From a virus: a stretch of DNA of 64,000 bases. Positions 33,271 through 40,797 of the stretch are shown here, piece by piece; within the stretch, counting starts at the first letter, position 1, and every line of letters begins with the position of its first letter. The position numbers and the translations under genes were made by a program. The notes beneath the pieces were generated by a model, which saw nothing but the letters and a program-made list of their open reading frames with translations, was not told the origin of the DNA and did no database searches. Location of the stretch: the IMG/VR virus record IMGVR_UViG_3300010413_000021, positions 1-64,000 of that record; one strand, 5' to 3'.

Positions 33271-34156
33271 TTACAACTTGCCAATAGGCCGGGCAGGGGA
33301 AGCCCCAAACGTAGGGGAAGGGTGGGTAGGCACTCACTGCCCGTTTTGCCGGGATAACAATTTCCATTTGGGTTTCTGTATCACTGAGAATAGACCACCT
33401 AAATGCTGGAGGTGTGGTGTGCATGATAGAGAAGCAACAATATTTGCCTTGCTCCCTCCCTGCGGAGTAGTAGAAGCAGGTCAAATACAGAGAAAGTATC
33501 TAACAGGACAAAAAACCCGCACACAGCCCCGCAGACCACGTTACAAGGGGCACCGGGCAGGGGAGCTGAAACCACCTAGCGGGATTCAGAATCTAACTAT
33601 GCCACACTTTGAATACCTACACAAGCGGGGATTCATGGCAGGAATGATTGAATATAATTGGAACATCAAATCCACCGGGCACATCGGCCCGTATGCTCAC
33701 CGCATCTATATCCCTGTTCACCATAACGGGCAGCTAGTTAGTTACCAGTGCCGGACGATTGCCAACCTGCCCCACGTGCCCCGATACAAATCCTGTAAAA
33801 GCACAGACGAACTCAGGCCACTCAAGCATTGTCTTTATGGGCTGGACAAGGTAGAGGGGGAAAGTTGCGTTGTGGTAGAAGGGCCGATGGATGTATGGCG
33901 GCTGGGGCCGGGGGCAGTGGGCACGTTCGGCACCGGGGTAAGTGCAACACAACTGATCCTGCTGCGGCGGTTCAGGCAGGTGACTTTTATCCCTGACAAT
34001 GATGAACACGGAGCAGGGTTGCAATCCGCTGTTGATGCCGCTAACGTCTTGGCCTTGAGCGGAGTGGAAACTTACATTGAGGAGATTGATGCTGCTGACC
34101 CGGCCGAGATGGAGCAGGGGGAAGCTAACGAGTTGATGAGGAGGATATTGGGGTGA
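33239..34156 (+). CDS. DNA primase (zinc-binding and Toprim domains)
   Basis: A 305-residue primase. The N-terminal zinc site is CPFC...CWRC (residues 34-37 and 56-59). A core region follows, then a Toprim domain with the invariant Glu in CVVVEGPMDVWRLG and an acidic motif in VTFIPDNDEHGAGLQ. It makes RNA primers on the lagging strand. It is shorter than bacterial DnaG and lacks a helicase-binding end; a separate DnaB-like helicase is encoded at 41610. Start ATG 33239. Confidence 0.88.
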   Translation: MIFDAERFLTDYNLPIGRAGEAPNVGEGWVGTHCPFCRDNNFHLGFCITENRPPKCWRCGVHDREATIFALLPPCGVVEAGQIQRKYLTGQKTRTQPRRPRYKGHRAGELKPPSGIQNLTMPHFEYLHKRGFMAGMIEYNWNIKSTGHIGPYAHRIYIPVHHNGQLVSYQCRTIANLPHVPRYKSCKSTDELRPLKHCLYGLDKVEGESCVVVEGPMDVWRLGPGAVGTFGTGVSATQLILLRRFRQVTFIPDNDEHGAGLQSAVDAANVLALSGVETYIEEIDAADPAEMEQGEANELMRRILG

Positions 34157-34371
34157 AAATATGTCAATATTGTAATTCTCAAATTTTAACCGTCAAATAT
34201 AAAAACCAACTCATACAAGAACCCCGTTGTATCATATGTCATCAGCATATACTATACTATGGAGGAAAACAAAGTCTAGCTCATAAAATAGCTGAACAAA
34301 CCATAGAGCAGCAGAAAGAGACTGAAAAAATAGTATCCAAATTACTGGAAAGAACAGGACTGAAAAAATAA
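34153..34371 (+). CDS. Small zinc-finger protein (GTG start)
   Basis: A 72-residue protein starting at GTG 34153 in a GTGA overlap with the primase. MKICQYCNSQ and EPRCIICHQHI form two CxxC knuckles, a zinc ribbon. The C-terminal half is a charged helix (IAEQTIEQQKETEKIVSKLL). The gene is the last before the promoter at 34385. Role unknown. Confidence 0.65.
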   Translation: MKICQYCNSQILTVKYKNQLIQEPRCIICHQHILYYGGKQSLAHKIAEQTIEQQKETEKIVSKLLERTGLKK

Positions 34372-34384
34372 TTGAAAAAAACGC

Positions 34385-34412
34385 TTGACTTTATTTTGAA
34401 AATGCCTATACT
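34385..34412 (+). promoter_or_regulatory. Sigma70-like promoter
   Basis: TTGACT at 34385-34390 and TATACT at 34407-34412, spacer 16. It follows the end of the primase operon and leads into a structured leader before the replication-protein gene at 34549. Confidence 0.72.
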
Positions 34413-34548
34413 TATTCTTGGAGGCTGAAACATTGCCTTTTAGGGACTGCTTATGGCGCGTGAGCAGAAGCCGGATGGCCCGAAGGCGGGTGCCTTTTCC
34501 ACCCGCACTTCCCTCTTTCTTTTAACCTGAAAAGGAGGTTGTCATGCC
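34413..34548 (+). ncRNA. Structured leader or small RNA with attenuator-like hairpin
   Basis: About 135 non-coding bases between promoter and gene. Hairpin one pairs CTGCTTA (34447-34453) with TGAGCAG (34461-34467). Hairpin two pairs GCGGGTG (34486-34492) with CACCCGC (34500-34506), loop CCTTTTC, and is followed by a T-rich tract (34507-34522). This looks like an intrinsic terminator inside a leader, so the region may give a short RNA and control read-through to the gene. AAGGAGG at 34532-34538 is the ribosome site. ATGCCGTGA just before the gene is a three-codon frame. Confidence 0.5.
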
Positions 34549-35856
34549 GTGAAAGACTCAGAAGCAAAACCAATATTAAAAACATTCCTGCAAAAGAATA
34601 ACTATTTCCTGATTCATCGGCCAATGGTTGAGGAGTTTGGTTGGTTAGGTGCTGTATTGCTCACTGACCTGATCTATAAAGAGAGTTACTGGGAGAAAAA
34701 AGACAAACTAACTAACGGCTGGTTTTTTGCCACCCAGCAGGACATCGAAAAAACCACCTACCTCAGCCCCTACCAGCAACGCAGATTAATCAAAGAACTA
34801 ACAGAGAAAAAAGTAATCCGGCACAAGAGAAAAGGAGTGCACCAAAAACAGCATTTCAGGCTGAGACATGCCACTATATATGAGAAAATCAAATGTGAAG
34901 AACCTTCACAATTAATTGTTGAGAACCTTAACAATAAAATGTTAAGAAACTCAACAATACATATAAGAAGTAATAATAAAGAAGAAACAAATAAGAACTG
35001 TTCTAAAGAACAGAACGTTTCTGCCGAAACGTCTGTAGTTAATAAATCATCTCCTGCAAAGGAAAGTAAGAATAGGATTGGTCAGACAAAACTAACACAG
35101 GTTGATCCTGCTACTAAGGAAATAATAGACCTGTGGAACAAACAACCAAACCTGACTGCTCATACCAAACCTACAACTAAGGTTTACAAAGAATCCATTG
35201 CACTGATAAAACAGCTTCGGTGTAAAGGTTCATTGGAAAGAAAGCACATCAGCGAAAAGTTTTTAACTAAGTTTGGTGTTCCTACTCACATTGTCAGCAC
35301 ACCCTGGAGAGACAACCAGATTAAACTGGCAATAAAAAATTACAATACCATGCTTGATCCTGAATACTGGCCCGCAAAAAAGAAAGCCATGCCCAAATCT
35401 TTCCCTGCTTTTGTCTGTAACCCACACTCGCCTCATTGGGGGATTAACTCCTGGTATCTGGTGGCAGTGATGAAAAAGCCCATCACCTTGCAGGATCACT
35501 TTGCACAAAAAGCCGAAGCAGCAATACCAGAAAAAGAGAAGGAACTGACAGAATGGCTTTGTGACTCCATGTGCACTGCCCGGTATAGTGATCCTGAGCC
35601 TACTGACAGGATGAAACTCAGAAAATCCGTTTTGATCCCCTTGCTGAACTGGCATGACAAGCTGCCGGAGAAATACCGGATCAGGGGATATACAGACACA
35701 GCAAAACAGACTGTGATTGAATATTGCCGATATATCAGAGGGGTGGAGCAGGGCAACGAAGGGCTGCAACCTAACTACCTCAAGCCTGGTGGTAAAATCT
35801 GGAGGGGGTTTATCAAGGCGGTGAATGAACAGACAGAAGGGAGCATACCGATATGA
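34549..35856 (+). CDS. Replication-initiator-like protein with winged-helix domain
   Basis: A 435-residue protein with GTG start at 34549 and GGAGG ten bases before it. The N-terminal 110 residues (MVEEFGWLGAVLLTDLIYKE, then QDIEKTTYLSPYQQRRLIKE, LTEKKVIRHKRKG) resemble a winged helix-turn-helix as in phage replication O/DnaD-type proteins. The middle is polar and the C-terminal 200 residues are an unrecognised domain. It may load the helicase at the origin. This is inferred from the domain and from the replication genes around it. Confidence 0.65.
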   Translation: MKDSEAKPILKTFLQKNNYFLIHRPMVEEFGWLGAVLLTDLIYKESYWEKKDKLTNGWFFATQQDIEKTTYLSPYQQRRLIKELTEKKVIRHKRKGVHQKQHFRLRHATIYEKIKCEEPSQLIVENLNNKMLRNSTIHIRSNNKEETNKNCSKEQNVSAETSVVNKSSPAKESKNRIGQTKLTQVDPATKEIIDLWNKQPNLTAHTKPTTKVYKESIALIKQLRCKGSLERKHISEKFLTKFGVPTHIVSTPWRDNQIKLAIKNYNTMLDPEYWPAKKKAMPKSFPAFVCNPHSPHWGINSWYLVAVMKKPITLQDHFAQKAEAAIPEKEKELTEWLCDSMCTARYSDPEPTDRMKLRKSVLIPLLNWHDKLPEKYRIRGYTDTAKQTVIEYCRYIRGVEQGNEGLQPNYLKPGGKIWRGFIKAVNEQTEGSIPI

Positions 35857-36776
35857 CTAACGCGGACATCGGGATCATACTTGCTGAGATCAGAGAGCGG
35901 TTGGACAGGTTGGAGGAGTTAGTGAAAGGGGGTGATGCCTCGTGCCAAGAAAAGTCGAAATCGACCCTTGGAAACACTATGAGTGAACCGGGCCGGGAGT
36001 GTGTGGTGTGTGATGGAAGTGGTTGGATTGCTGTAAAGGAAAAAGGTATGATGATTGGTTCAGGAGTTTGTGATACCTGCCACGGCACCGGCTCCCGGCC
36101 TGATGATATTCCGACGATTGATAGTTGGGATTGCTATAACCCAAAGTATAAAGAAGGAACACTTGTGGAATACCGTGGGCTACTCCATGTTGTTATTGAC
36201 GCAAGGGAAAAAAATCAGGGTTTCAGGTTAGCCCACGTTGTTACACCTAACGACACCCAACCCGCCCTCGACCTTGAGCGGAAGGTGCGCCGCTTGCTTG
36301 TCAACATTGGAACCGCGATTAAATGCCCGCACTGTTTTGAGATTTTTCGCACAAAAGATATGGATGTAGGTATCATTGACGAAATTGTGGGAAAACTCCG
36401 CCCCCTGTTCCCCGCCCTACAGCAACAGCCTATTATTCACCACGATTCTTATGCTGTTTTTGGGACTTGCCCGCGACACGGCAAGGTGAAATGTATTTCA
36501 GGCTCCACTTCTGTTGAACATCATGGTGCGGTAGATCCTTATGATTTACGGTGCGGAGAATGTGGAGAGCCGATTGAAGAGAAGCCTGAACAGCAACAGC
36601 CCCAGGCTGATGTTCCAACGCACGATGATTTAATAGACATTGCATGTGCAGAAAAATACAACAGTTCTTTCATTGCCGGAGTGTCCTGGACATATCGCGA
36701 ACTCAAACCACACCTCCAGCCCCGCCGGGAGTGGCCGGGGAAAGGCTCAGAGAAAAAGAAAAATGATGAAAGCTAA
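35853..36776 (+). CDS. Multi-zinc-knuckle protein of unknown role
   Basis: A 307-residue protein. A DnaJ-like Cys region lies near residues 50-80 (CVVCDGSGWI and CDTCHGTGS). Later CPHCFEIF and CGECGEPI give two more zinc knuckles. There is no J domain, so it is not a complete co-chaperone. The C-terminus is basic (PRREWPGKGSEKKKNDES). It may be a structural adaptor or nucleic-acid protein. It overlaps its neighbours by four and fourteen bases. Confidence 0.6.
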   Translation: MTNADIGIILAEIRERLDRLEELVKGGDASCQEKSKSTLGNTMSEPGRECVVCDGSGWIAVKEKGMMIGSGVCDTCHGTGSRPDDIPTIDSWDCYNPKYKEGTLVEYRGLLHVVIDAREKNQGFRLAHVVTPNDTQPALDLERKVRRLLVNIGTAIKCPHCFEIFRTKDMDVGIIDEIVGKLRPLFPALQQQPIIHHDSYAVFGTCPRHGKVKCISGSTSVEHHGAVDPYDLRCGECGEPIEEKPEQQQPQADVPTHDDLIDIACAEKYNSSFIAGVSWTYRELKPHLQPRREWPGKGSEKKKNDES

Positions 36777-37251
36777 AAAATACGTTTACGAAACAACCCA
36801 AAATGGATGTATTGAAATAACATCCCATCGAGCCAACACCTATGGATATCAATCTCTGTGGCGTGACGGCAGACAGCAGAGGGCAAGCCGATGGATGTGG
36901 GAACAATGCTTTGGAGAAATCCCTGATGGAATGCTAGTTTGTCATAAGTGTGACAATAGGCAATGTGTAAATCCAGAGCATTTGTTTTTGGGCACTAATA
37001 GACAGAACATGCTCGATGCCTGTGGCAAGCATAGGATTGCTTTTGGTAAACGTAATGGCAGCACCAAGCTTACCGAAGAACAGGTTACTGAAATTCGAGA
37101 AAGCAACTTGAATCAATACGCCCTTGCCGAAAAATATGGGGTAGGCCAATCTACCATCAGAGACATTAAATTGGGAATGACTTGGAATCTACCCCCAAAA
37201 ACAAACCGCTGGCAGAGGGAAAAGGTGGAGGGGAGTGACAATGAATCCTGA
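36763..37251 (+). CDS. HNH homing-type endonuclease
   Basis: A 162-residue endonuclease. The HNH motif lies in LVCHKCDNRQCVNPEHLFLG with H61, N70 and H73 and Cys for zinc. The C-terminal region (KLTEEQVTEIRESNLNQYAL, then AEKYGVGQSTIRDIKLG) is a helix-turn-helix of the type found in free-standing phage homing enzymes. Such genes spread between related phages by cutting the empty site. The start at ATG 36763 is inside the previous gene's end. Confidence 0.87.
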   Translation: MMKAKKYVYETTQNGCIEITSHRANTYGYQSLWRDGRQQRASRWMWEQCFGEIPDGMLVCHKCDNRQCVNPEHLFLGTNRQNMLDACGKHRIAFGKRNGSTKLTEEQVTEIRESNLNQYALAEKYGVGQSTIRDIKLGMTWNLPPKTNRWQREKVEGSDNES

Positions 37252-37429
37252 AACATACGAATTTGAACCCGTAACGGACGAAACGCCGGATGATTGGGTA
37301 AGGTTTAGCATAGGCGAAGAAGTGACCATTAACGGCGTCCAGTGCCGGATACGTAAGATCACGAAGAAGGACATCATTGTCCGGCCTATCAAGGGAAGGC
37401 TGATTCCGGGGAAGGTGGAGGGACAATGA
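37241..37429 (+). CDS. Hypothetical small beta protein
   Basis: A 62-residue protein from ATG 37241 (MNPETYEFEPVTDE), with GAGGGGAG upstream. The end (FSIGEEVTINGVQCRIRKIT, then KKDIIVRP) looks like a small SH3/KOW-like barrel. Function unknown. It overlaps the HNH gene by eleven bases. Confidence 0.6.
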   Translation: MNPETYEFEPVTDETPDDWVRFSIGEEVTINGVQCRIRKITKKDIIVRPIKGRLIPGKVEGQ

Positions 37430-37494
37430 AACTAAGTAAGTGTTTACCAGCCAGAACAAAGATGGTCGAATTTAATTAGTGCAAAAAAGACTTC

Positions 37495-37689
37495 ATGAAA
37501 ATGTCTCCCCAATATAGAAATATCAGAGCCAAGTGCAGGACAAAAATGGACACCTGTTTTTGGTGCAATCATCAATTCTATGATGGAGAAATGATGGCTT
37601 TGGCTCAACCAAAGACCGGAATGAACAAAGTGTTGTGTGCTGACTGTGCTGACACAATACTCAAGCAAAAGGTGGAGGGGAGCGAATGA
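37495..37689 (+). CDS. Small zinc-finger protein
   Basis: A 64-residue protein with DTCFWCNHQF and VLCADCADTI, a pair of CxxC knuckles. Its sequence between them (YDGEMMALAQPKTGMNK) fits a treble-clef or ribbon fold. The unassigned 65 bases before it contain a very short frame. Probably part of the string of small zinc proteins on this arm. Confidence 0.6.
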   Translation: MKMSPQYRNIRAKCRTKMDTCFWCNHQFYDGEMMALAQPKTGMNKVLCADCADTILKQKVEGSE

Positions 37690-37889
37690 GCGGAAACGAT
37701 TTTATAAAACGGGCTTCTGGCATACATCAAAAAATAGTAAACGATGTGCCCCAATTAAAGTATGGAAAAGTGTGGTGTCGAACATGCGGGAAAATGCTTT
37801 TGGTTAACTCTGCAAAATGCCTGAGTAGCGGGTGGCCAAAATGCTGTGGTTACACCATGACCATTGATGAGCCAGAGGAAGAGCCATGA
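37686..37889 (+). CDS. Small zinc-ribbon protein
   Basis: A 67-residue protein with VWCRTCGKML and GWPKCCGYTM, a four-Cys zinc ribbon. The end is acidic (TIDEPEEEP). It starts four bases inside the previous gene and ends four bases inside the next. Unknown role. Confidence 0.62.
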   Translation: MSGNDFIKRASGIHQKIVNDVPQLKYGKVWCRTCGKMLLVNSAKCLSSGWPKCCGYTMTIDEPEEEP

Positions 37890-38065
37890 CTCAAACCGAA
37901 CTTAACGAACTGAAACAGGCGGTGGAGCGGGTGGAGAACATTCTTGATGATCCACACAATTATGATATTTTGTGTAGATTTAGTAGTCGTATATTCATTC
38001 GTAAAATAATTGACGGGGTGAAGGAACTGATGGAGGAAAATGAAATGTGGAAGAGCAAAAAATGA
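37886..38065 (+). CDS. Small helical protein
   Basis: A 59-residue frame from ATG 37886 (MTQTELNELKQAVERVENIL) to TGA 38063-38065. The first half is a coiled-coil-like helix. Overlaps of four bases at both ends place it between two real genes and support it. Not recognised. Confidence 0.6.
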   Translation: MTQTELNELKQAVERVENILDDPHNYDILCRFSSRIFIRKIIDGVKELMEENEMWKSKK

Positions 38066-38907
38066 GAGTGCTGAGAAACCTGGTGGTAATCTCTGACCTG
38101 CACTGCGGGTGCTGGATGGGGCTGCTGCCGAAAAACGGGATAAAGCTGGACAGGGGGCCGAGAATAAAACCGTCGGCAATGCAACGCAAGGTTATCCGTT
38201 GGTGGGAGGAGTTCTGGTTGCATTGGGTTCCGGAAGTAACTCACGGAGAGCCTTACGGGATTTGTGTTAATGGCGACTTGATGGACGGCCGAAAACATGG
38301 AGTAACACAGATCAGCAGAAACCTGGCAGACCAACTTCGCATTGCCTATGAAGTGCTGGCCCCGATGCGTGATCATCCTAACTGTGTGGCTTTTTTCATT
38401 GTGCGGGGGACTGAAGCGCACTCTGGAGAATCCAGCGAAGCAGAAGAAATGCTGGCCGAACGGCTTGATGCCATGCCGGATGAGGTGGGCAACCGCTCCC
38501 GTTATGTGCTGTGGATAAGGATAGGTGAGGGGCTGGTCAATGCCATGCACCACATAGGCACCACGTCAAGCGCAGCATACGAGACAAGCGCAATCAATGC
38601 GGAACTGGCCTCCACTTATACCGATGCAGGCCGGTGGAAGAATGAACCGCCGGACATTGTAATCAGGAGCCACCGCCACCGCTCTGCCGGAATCTGGTTG
38701 CCGTCGGAAAAGGGAATGGCACAGTCGATGGTCACGGCAGGCTGGCAGTTGAAAACCCCGTTTGCATATCGCATTGCCGGGGGCCGGGTGGTTACTCCGC
38801 AGATAGGCGGGCACATAGTCCGGCACGGTGATGAGGAGTTGCACTTACGACATAAAGTCTGGCCGGTTGGCAGACCTAAAGAGGAGGTGGTGCATGTCAA
38901 AGGATAA
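38062..38907 (+). CDS. Calcineurin-like metallophosphoesterase
   Basis: A 281-residue phosphoesterase starting at ATG 38062 in an ATGA overlap; a GTG at 38047 in frame is less likely. The motif VVISDLHCG (D12, H14) starts the metal site, CVNGDLMDG supplies the second Asp, and VIRSHRHR gives later metal His. The substrate is unknown: nucleotides, RNA ends or phosphoproteins are possible. It is separate from the SbcD-like nuclease at 55811 and lacks its helicase partner. Confidence 0.8.
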   Translation: MRVLRNLVVISDLHCGCWMGLLPKNGIKLDRGPRIKPSAMQRKVIRWWEEFWLHWVPEVTHGEPYGICVNGDLMDGRKHGVTQISRNLADQLRIAYEVLAPMRDHPNCVAFFIVRGTEAHSGESSEAEEMLAERLDAMPDEVGNRSRYVLWIRIGEGLVNAMHHIGTTSSAAYETSAINAELASTYTDAGRWKNEPPDIVIRSHRHRSAGIWLPSEKGMAQSMVTAGWQLKTPFAYRIAGGRVVTPQIGGHIVRHGDEELHLRHKVWPVGRPKEEVVHVKG

Positions 38908-39160
38908 CAGAATAACAACCGATGAATGGCTGTCTGAGATTGCCCGGCTGGAGAAGGAAGCCGGTGAGGACAGCGAGGGCTGGTTTGGTTTGTATGATAT
39001 TGCAGAGCGGTGGGGTTGCCATGAGAATGTTGCCCGGAAAAGACTCAGGACGATGGTAAAAGAAGGCCGGGTTGAGTGTGGGCGGGCCAAACGAAAAAAC
39101 ATTGTCGGGGAATGGGCCAATGTGATTAGTTACCGAATAAAACACAGAGAGAAAAAATGA
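38894..39160 (+). CDS. Winged helix-turn-helix DNA-binding protein
   Basis: An 88-residue protein from ATG 38894 (MSKDNRITTDEWLSEIARLE). FGLYDIAERWGCHENVARKR, then LRTMVKEGRVECG is a helix-turn-helix with a following wing. It could regulate phage genes. It overlaps its neighbours by fourteen and four bases. Confidence 0.7.
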   Translation: MSKDNRITTDEWLSEIARLEKEAGEDSEGWFGLYDIAERWGCHENVARKRLRTMVKEGRVECGRAKRKNIVGEWANVISYRIKHREKK

Positions 39161-39642
39161 CTACTATCAATCCGCAGTTTATTATTCATCAGCACGGCGG
39201 GAATTTACAGGCCAAACAGGAAATAAAAGTATTGGAGTTGAATGACCTGGGCCTGCGTGATGTGCTGCGGACGGCTCTGCACTTAGCACAAGGCCAACCA
39301 AATGTATTGCATCAGATCAATCGAATGTTGTTTAATGTTGCCGCCGAAGAATATGGAGATGAGAGACAAGCTGCTATTGCTTTGGGAATAGATACCAAGT
39401 GGGACGTGTATGACCTGCGGGGTTTGCTGCGGTGTTTGCTTGATATGATGCGTGGTGAGGATAAGGTGATGGACAAAATCACCAGAGCAATTAAAGAACT
39501 GGCACTAACAGAATACGGGAGTCAGGCAATGGCAGCACAGGCGCTGGGGATCAGTCCCCGTATGATGAGCTATCACAAAACCAAATTGCTGAAAGGGGAG
39601 AGCAATGAATCACGAAATACTGATGCGGTTGCAGGAGCTTGA
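39157..39642 (+). CDS. Fis-type helix-turn-helix protein
   Basis: A 161-residue protein. The C-terminal half ends in ALTEYGSQAMAAQALGISPR, then MMSYHKTKLL, a Fis/NtrC-like DNA-binding helix-turn-helix. A similar, weaker copy lies earlier (AAEEYGDERQAAIALGIDTK). The duplication inside one chain suggests a pseudo-dimer. A regulatory role is likely. It overlaps the next gene at its 3' end. Confidence 0.7.
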   Translation: MTTINPQFIIHQHGGNLQAKQEIKVLELNDLGLRDVLRTALHLAQGQPNVLHQINRMLFNVAAEEYGDERQAAIALGIDTKWDVYDLRGLLRCLLDMMRGEDKVMDKITRAIKELALTEYGSQAMAAQALGISPRMMSYHKTKLLKGESNESRNTDAVAGA

Positions 39643-39772
39643 GGAGCGGGTAAAGCGGCTGGAGGAGGAGAAAGCATTTGAGAAGCGGGCATGGGAAAAA
39701 TATCATACCCCACCCTATGAATCCCCGTTTGAGTGTTTGGCAGGGAAGATGCCCCGTGCTGAGGAGGGTTAG
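39605..39772 (+). CDS. Small coiled-coil protein
   Basis: A 55-residue frame from ATG 39605 (MNHEILMRLQELEERVKRLE) ending GKMPRAEEG at TAG 39770-39772, with GAAAGGGGAG upstream. The N-terminal half is a strong heptad helix, the rest is Pro-rich. It overlaps the Fis-type gene. Not recognised. Confidence 0.55.
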   Translation: MNHEILMRLQELEERVKRLEEEKAFEKRAWEKYHTPPYESPFECLAGKMPRAEEG

Positions 39773-39915
39773 ATAGTGCCTAGAACGTCATATATGGCTC
39801 CAGAATCAACTTTTTTGCTTTTACCCATACCTAACCCCTCTTTTTCAATAAAAATTGATTCTAGCGTCAAAAACCCCCACTCAGAATACCTTTTTGAGCA
39901 AAGGAGAGTCAGTCA
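39773..39915. other. Intergenic region before the esterase gene
   Basis: About 140 bases without a gene. AGAATCAA (39801-39808) and TTGATTCT (39856-39863) form an inverted repeat with a long loop. CTAGAACGTCA and CTAGCGTCA are similar flanking words. These could be an operator or a weak terminator. AAAGGAGAG precedes the next ATG. No clear promoter is seen. Confidence 0.4.
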
Positions 39916-40797
39916 ATGCCTATAACTTGGAATCCGAAATCACAATTTGCCCCGCTTGAACTTTTACATGACGGGTTGAATCGGACGGCACTGCTTTACC
40001 GACCTACTCAATCCAGCCTGACAGCCCGCCCGCTGATATTCGGTTTGCATGGCCGGACGGGATCAGCAACAGCAATATCAGGCAATATGTCTTTGCACCT
40101 GATTGCCCCGGAGTGCTACGTCTGCTATCCGCAGGGCTGGGGGCCGGATCTGTATCTTGAGTATGGCCGGGGCACGTGGAACGCGGGCAGGAAGTGGAAA
40201 AACCTGATTGACCCCGGCACCGGTGAGGACTGGGTTGATGAATACAACATTGATGACCTTGGTTTTTTGTCTGCTTTGCTGACCATGATTCAGGATGATT
40301 ATCTGATTGATTCAAATCAGATTTATGTCTGCGGGCAGAGCCGGGGTGGTATGATGGCCTATTACATGGCGCTGCACAATGAAGAATCATTTAACGGCAG
40401 GTTGAAAGCTATTTGTCCATCCTCTGCAACTATGTGCGAGACTGTGCCTGACCCGCCGCTGGCAATGCCGGTGCTGCACATACATGGGACTGATGATACA
40501 TCTGTCCCGTTCGATGGTGGTGATGGGCACGCCCGGCCTGTCCCGTATGTGCTGGCAAGATGGGCAGACTGGAACGGCAGAAACACTCAGGAGGTTGAGC
40601 ATTATAAAAGCGTGGGCACAGCTAATTATTATCAGTATGCAGCAGGTGAGGGAGTTAGTAATGCCTATGTCAGATTGATATTGCTCAACGGTGCCGGTCA
40701 TGGCTGGTTCCGGCCTGGTGAGCTGGGGCATGGCAATCTGTTTGATGCAAGCCGGGAGGCATGGCAGTTCTTTCAGGAGGTGAGGAAAAATCAGTGA
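39916..40797 (+). CDS. Alpha/beta-hydrolase esterase (PHB depolymerase/feruloyl-esterase-like)
   Basis: A 293-residue hydrolase of the Esterase_PHB/LpqC type. The nucleophile elbow is CGQSRGG with Ser 142. The acid lies in HIHGTDDTSVPFDGG and the His in NGAGHGWFRPG. There is no signal peptide, so it acts in the cytoplasm or in the virion. Relatives remove acyl or aryl esters from polysaccharides. Such an enzyme is unusual in a replication arm. The stop overlaps the proposed AUC start of the next gene. Confidence 0.8.
   Translation: MPITWNPKSQFAPLELLHDGLNRTALLYRPTQSSLTARPLIFGLHGRTGSATAISGNMSLHLIAPECYVCYPQGWGPDLYLEYGRGTWNAGRKWKNLIDPGTGEDWVDEYNIDDLGFLSALLTMIQDDYLIDSNQIYVCGQSRGGMMAYYMALHNEESFNGRLKAICPSSATMCETVPDPPLAMPVLHIHGTDDTSVPFDGGDGHARPVPYVLARWADWNGRNTQEVEHYKSVGTANYYQYAAGEGVSNAYVRLILLNGAGHGWFRPGELGHGNLFDASREAWQFFQEVRKNQ

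Noticed and set aside
38047-38061. GTG start for the metallophosphoesterase
   Set aside because: ATG 38062 makes the ATGA overlap that is the rule in this operon and gives the normal N-terminus just before the first metal motif.
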